From Gracilibacteraceae bacterium (GTDB taxonomy: Bacteria; Bacillota; Desulfitobacteriia; Desulfitobacteriales; Syntrophobotulaceae), in NCBI GenBank assembly GCA_031255985.1, contig JAIRRL010000016.1, forward strand, positions 1 through 8,198: 8,198 nucleotides of DNA, read 5' to 3'. Position numbers and translations under genes: made by a program. Numbering within the stretch: the first letter of the stretch is position 1; every line of letters begins with the position of its first letter. This document shows, in pieces, positions 5,120 to 8,198 of the stretch. The notes beneath the pieces are model-generated. The model was given only the letters and a program-made list of their open reading frames with translations. It was not told where the DNA came from and did no database searches.

Positions 5120-6232
5120 ATGCCGGCGGAAAAACCACTGAAACGCATAGTTTTGAAAATAGGCAGCCACGCCCTGAGCGCGGGGGACGGGCTAAACGGC
5201 GCCACGATGGACCGGCTGGCCTATGTGGCGTCCGCTTGGCGGCGGAGCGGCCTGGAGACGATTCTCGTGACTTCCGGGGCGGTGACGGCCGGGACGCATC
5301 GGCTCCGGCTCGACCGGCGCCCGCGCGATATCGCGGGGCGGCAGGCGGCGGCGGCTGTCGGTCAGGGCATTTTGATTGAAAAATACAGTTATTTTTTTGA
5401 AAAATACGGACTTATCTGCGCCCAGATTTTACTTTCCCGCGCCGACCTCGTAGACGCCTCCCATTACAACGCGGCCCGCAACACCTTTGCCCGTCTGCTC
5501 GCGCTCGGCGTTGTGCCGATAGTCAACGAAAACGACACCGTGGCCTACGAGGAACTGTGTTTCGGGGACAATGACCGCCTGTCCGCCCAGGTGGCCGGGC
5601 TGGTTTCGGCGGATCTGCTCGTGCTGCTCACCGACGTGGACGGGCTGTATACGGGCAACCCGCGCCGCGACGGCGACGCCCGCCTCATCCCGCGGGTGGA
5701 GGACATCGGCGCGGTCAAAGCCTACGCGGACGGCGCGGGAACGGCGGAGGGAACGGGCGGGATGCGCACCAAACTCCAGGCGGCGGAAATAGCGACGCGC
5801 TGCGGCATCGGCGCTTTGCTCCTGAACGGCGGGCGGGCGGAGGAACTGGCCGCTTTGCCGGAAGGGCGGGTACCGGTCGGCACTTATTTTGTCCCGGCCG
5901 CGCGCGCGTTGAAGGGGAAAAAACGCTGGATCGCCTATGGCGCCCGCTCTCTCGGCAGTATCATCGTGGACGCCGGCGCAGCCGCCGCTTTGCGCGACGG
6001 GGGCAAAAGCCTTCTCGCTTCCGGGATCACGGGGGCGAAGGGGCGGTGGGAGCGGCGCGATCCGGTGAAAATAATCGGCCCGGACGGGGAGGAAGTGGCG
6101 CGCGGCATAGCGGAGTTAAGCAGCGACGAGGTGCTGACCGTGCGGGGGCGCGGCTCCGGCGAGGCGAGCCGGCGCGTGTCTGACTGGCGCGGCGACGAAA
6201 TAGTTCACCGGGATAATATGGTTATTCATTGA
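5120..6232 (+). CDS. proB: Glutamate 5-kinase with PUA domain
   Basis: Phosphorylates glutamate to gamma-glutamyl phosphate, the first and usually proline-inhibited step of proline synthesis. An amino-acid-kinase domain covers about residues 8-255: LKIGSHALS, TSGAVTAG, AVGQGIL, NENDTVA from 136, FGDND at 148-152, LLVLLTDVDGLYTGNP, and the GTGGMRTKLQAAEIA loop. A PUA domain follows from about residue 270 (RWIAYGARSLGSIIVDAGAA to EVLTVRGRGS), as in Escherichia coli ProB (367 residues against 370 here). The start is three bases after proC. The nearest purine-rich site is GGGAG about 15 bases upstream, so re-initiation by ribosomes leaving proC is likely. The partner gene proA, normally next to proB, does not follow here; a different gene does. 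Confidence 0.95.
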   Translation: MPAEKPLKRIVLKIGSHALSAGDGLNGATMDRLAYVASAWRRSGLETILVTSGAVTAGTHRLRLDRRPRDIAGRQAAAAVGQGILIEKYSYFFEKYGLICAQILLSRADLVDASHYNAARNTFARLLALGVVPIVNENDTVAYEELCFGDNDRLSAQVAGLVSADLLVLLTDVDGLYTGNPRRDGDARLIPRVEDIGAVKAYADGAGTAEGTGGMRTKLQAAEIATRCGIGALLLNGGRAEELAALPEGRVPVGTYFVPAARALKGKKRWIAYGARSLGSIIVDAGAAAALRDGGKSLLASGITGAKGRWERRDPVKIIGPDGEEVARGIAELSSDEVLTVRGRGSGEASRRVSDWRGDEIVHRDNMVIH

Positions 6233-6252
6233 GAAATGGTGGGGGAACCGAT

Positions 6253-6975
6253 ATGCGACGGGAATGTTTTGCGGCGCATTGGGACGAATTCGATACCGGC
6301 CTGGAGCGGGCGCTTTGCTGGCGGGGGCGGAATTACGCCGCTTTGCTGCCTAAACCCCTGAGCGGCGCGGACAAGGACGTTTGTCCCGCATTTGTTTTCG
6401 CTCTGACAAGCGGCTCTGATCTCAGGCGGCGGGATATAGTGGAACTGGCGCTGTCGGTGGAATACACCTATTTGAGTTTTCGCGTCCACCGCTTCATCCG
6501 CGAGATAAAATCGGCGGAACGGGAGCGGCAGTACAGCGTTTTGTTCGGTGATTTTTTCTCGGCCAAAGTTTTGACTTCGCTGAGCGGGGACTTGCTGTAC
6601 CCGCAGACCTGTAAATATACGGAAGTCATGCGGACGATGAACGAAGGGGCGCTGCTCCGCCGCCGCCTGCCGCCGGGGAGCGAGGACGCGGCGGCCTGGC
6701 GGGAAGTGTTGCTGCGGGAAAAAGCGGCTCTGCTGCTGCCGGCGCGCGTGATTGAGGAATGGCGTCTTTTCCCGCGCGAGGAAACGCAGGGCCTGGAGGG
6801 GGCGGCGGCGGAACTGGCCGTCCTCTGGGGGGCGGGGGAAGAAGGAAAACCGGATCTCCTGCGCGCCGGGCTGGCCGCGACGGAAAAAGCGATTGCCGGG
6901 ACGCCGCCCGGATTGCGCGAAAACTTGCGGTCTTTTTTCCTTGATTTAACGGCGGGGCTTGGCGCTCGCGCCTGA
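6253..6975 (+). CDS. HepS-like protein (heptaprenyl diphosphate synthase component I type)
   Basis: A 240-residue protein from the ATG at 6253, with GGTGGGGG seven bases upstream. A TTG at 6229 overlapping the proB stop would add eight residues but has no better site. The segment RQYSVLFGDFFS (92-103) and the later CKYTEVMRTMNEGALL match my memory of Bacillus HepS (RQLTVLAGDYFS ... IKEINE), the non-catalytic subunit of heptaprenyl diphosphate synthase (PF07307). No DDxxD metal-binding motif is present, which fits a regulatory partner rather than a catalytic isoprenyl synthase. If the assignment is right, the protein sets product chain length with a HepT-type partner encoded elsewhere, supplying the menaquinone side chain. 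The C-terminal half (from about 130) is Ala/Leu/Glu-rich, helical and diverged. It lies between proB and tatC, 27 bases before the latter. Without a profile search the family call is moderate. Confidence 0.55.
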   Translation: MRRECFAAHWDEFDTGLERALCWRGRNYAALLPKPLSGADKDVCPAFVFALTSGSDLRRRDIVELALSVEYTYLSFRVHRFIREIKSAERERQYSVLFGDFFSAKVLTSLSGDLLYPQTCKYTEVMRTMNEGALLRRRLPPGSEDAAAWREVLLREKAALLLPARVIEEWRLFPREETQGLEGAAAELAVLWGAGEEGKPDLLRAGLAATEKAIAGTPPGLRENLRSFFLDLTAGLGARA

Positions 6976-6988
6976 TTTGTGGTACAAT
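6959..6988 (+). promoter_or_regulatory. Possible internal promoter before tatC
   Basis: TTGGCG (6959-6964), 18 bases, then TACAAT (6983-6988) with an adjoining TGG that makes an extended -10 (TGGTACAAT). The -35 element lies at the end of the HepS-like gene. Predicted initiation near 6995 falls on the GGAGG (6992-6996) that best serves the tatC start at 7003, so a transcript from here would lose that site or be nearly leaderless. The motif is good, but its use is uncertain. Confidence 0.35.
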
Positions 6989-7002
6989 ACTGGAGGAGCG
7001 CA

Positions 7003-7764
7003 GTGAGACGAAAAGCCGGTAAAAGCGCGGATATGCCGCTATGGGATCATCTGAAAGCTTTGCGCAAGGCGCTCCTTGTTTCCGTTTACGCCGTCGCGGC
7101 CGGGGCTTTGGGCGGCTGGGCCTTGAGCGGCCGGGTTTTCAAAATACTGGCGGCCCCGGTGGAAGCGGCCGGTATTCCCCTCATCTCGATCGGCGTTATG
7201 GAGCAGTTGCTGGTCAAACTGAAGCTTTCGCTGATCACCGGCGTGATCATCGCCGCTCCGGTGGTGATCTGGCAGTTATGGAGCTTTATCCTGCCGGCTT
7301 TGACCAAATCGGAAAAAAAGACGGTTTATCTGGTCACTTTGCCTTCGATCACGCTTTTTGCCGGCGGCGTGGCCTTCGCTTTTTTGGTCGTGCTGCCGCT
7401 GTGCCTGAAATTCCTGTTTTTCATCGGCAGCGACGTGGTGGATACGGCCCAAAGCGCCATCGGCGACTATCTGGGATTCGTTACCACTTTTCTTCTGACT
7501 TTCGGCTGCGTTTTCCAGCTGCCCATCGTCCTGCTCACCTTGATCCGCCTGGACATAATCTCGCCGGCCGCGTTGGGCAAATACCGCAAATACGCTTTTT
7601 TCATCATCGTGGTGGTCGCCGTCATTTTGTCGCCTACGCCGGATCTGGCGACGCAGGCCCTGATGATAACGCCTATGTATTTGCTGTACGAAATAAGCAT
7701 TTGGCTGGGTTATCTTTTCCTTCGCCGGCGCCGCCGAAGGCTGGCGCGGGAGGAAAGCGGCTGA
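7003..7764 (+). CDS. tatC: Sec-independent protein translocase TatC
   Basis: Multi-pass membrane receptor of the twin-arginine system, which exports folded proteins. The protein has 253 residues and six predicted helices at about 23-41, 77-100, 108-128, 157-182, 197-212 and 220-240. Family features are MPLWDHLKALRKAL at the N-terminus, QLWSFILPALTKSE (91-104) with Phe95 and Glu104 at the positions of Escherichia coli Phe94 and Glu103 that bind the twin-arginine signal, FGCVFQLP (167-174), RKYAFFIIVVVAVILSPTPD, and LLYEISI (Glu230). In FGCVFQLP a Gln stands where many TatC proteins have Glu. I choose GTG 7003 because GGAGG (6992-6996) lies six bases upstream. GTG 6979 (261 residues) has no site, and ATG 7033 would give the shortest but still plausible N-terminus. 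A TatA/TatB-family gene follows after 25 bases. Confidence 0.92.
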   Translation: MRRKAGKSADMPLWDHLKALRKALLVSVYAVAAGALGGWALSGRVFKILAAPVEAAGIPLISIGVMEQLLVKLKLSLITGVIIAAPVVIWQLWSFILPALTKSEKKTVYLVTLPSITLFAGGVAFAFLVVLPLCLKFLFFIGSDVVDTAQSAIGDYLGFVTTFLLTFGCVFQLPIVLLTLIRLDIISPAALGKYRKYAFFIIVVVAVILSPTPDLATQALMITPMYLLYEISIWLGYLFLRRRRRRLAREESG

Positions 7765-7789
7765 AAACAGGCGAAAGGAGTGCCGGAGC

Positions 7790-8198
7790 GTGAGTTTTAC
7801 CGAAATAGCCCTCATTATTTTCGTGGCGCTCATCGTGTTCGGGCCGGAGGATCTGCCTGTCATCGCTCGCTCGCTCGGCGGCATGGTTTATCAGGCCCGG
7901 CGCCTGTGGGCCGATTTGACTTCGGAGGTAAAAGACGCTTGGGAGACCCCCGCGGACGTGTGGAACGAGAGCGTGAAGGAGCCGGTCGATACGGTGCGCG
8001 ACGCCATAAAACAGCCGCTTAACATACTGAAACAACAGCCCGGCGCTTCCGCGTCCTCCCCGCCGGCGGCCGGGAAGGAGGAGCTGCTCACTTATGACGA
8101 CGGGCCGGGCGCCCTCGTCGGGGAGAAGGGGGATAATCCGCTGTCGTCCTTGCCCGCCGGGATGGTGAGCGGACTGGCGGAACCGGCGGCGGAGACGG
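7790..8198 (+). CDS. TatA/TatB-family translocase subunit, cut by right edge
   Basis: A GTG at 7790 follows AAAGGAG (7774-7780) by nine bases. The frame stays open for 136 codons to the window end. The product begins MSFTEIALIIFVALIVFGPE: a short N-terminus with a polar Glu5, one membrane helix, the Phe-Gly hinge (FGP) and an amphipathic helix DLPVIARSLGGMVYQARRLW. This is the hallmark of the MttA/Hcf106 family. An acidic linker and a Pro/Ala/Gly-rich tail follow. The PEDLPVIARSLG sequence and the long tail (more than 80 residues after the amphipathic helix) recall TatB more than the short TatA, but in Firmicutes one TatA-type protein often serves both roles, so I leave the symbol open. TatB-type proteins pass substrates from TatC to the TatA pore. 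Having it downstream of tatC reverses the common tatA-tatB-tatC order. Confidence 0.85.
   Translation, partial: MSFTEIALIIFVALIVFGPEDLPVIARSLGGMVYQARRLWADLTSEVKDAWETPADVWNESVKEPVDTVRDAIKQPLNILKQQPGASASSPPAAGKEELLTYDDGPGALVGEKGDNPLSSLPAGMVSGLAEPAAET

Overview
The window reads as chromosomal DNA of a moderately GC-rich Firmicute. Shine-Dalgarno sites are strong (AGGAGG/GGAGG), genes are packed tightly on one strand, leucine isomerase is of the short two-subunit type, and there is a protein resembling Bacillus heptaprenyl diphosphate synthase component I. I lean towards Negativicutes, but that is inference from general gene content and not a proven placement.

Left part (about 1-870). This stretch is visibly richer in A+T and has few intact genes. 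A minus-strand gene for a small multi-pass membrane protein starts at 306 with a good ribosome binding site and leaves the window at base 1, but its frame breaks at a run of seven C. Upstream of it on the same strand are a 48-residue open frame (332-478) and a convincing extended -10 promoter (620-648). The rest of 480-750 holds a GC-rich hairpin and no gene I can support.

Middle (about 756-1503). A plus-strand gene encodes a membrane-anchored winged-helix/zinc-ribbon protein. It lacks a convincing start codon: the frame continues upstream through another membrane helix, and a one-base slip in an A5C4 run would join it to either of two plausible starts. Between it and leuC are three tandem 19-base repeats.

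Right part (1504-8198). One unbroken run of plus-strand genes with overlaps or gaps below 30 bases: leuC, leuD, leuB, proC, proB, a HepS-like gene, tatC and a TatA/TatB-family gene cut by the right edge. LeuCD and LeuB carry out the isomerisation and oxidation steps of leucine synthesis. ProB and ProC carry out the first and last steps of proline synthesis. leuA and proA are not in the window. The last two genes encode parts of the twin-arginine protein export machinery. All complete genes here keep their catalytic residues.

No clearly new biological system is visible. The items most worth checking are the two homopolymer-associated frame breaks on the left, the small minus-strand peptide plus membrane-protein pair, the 19-base repeats before leuC, and the HepS-like gene between proline synthesis and Tat export.
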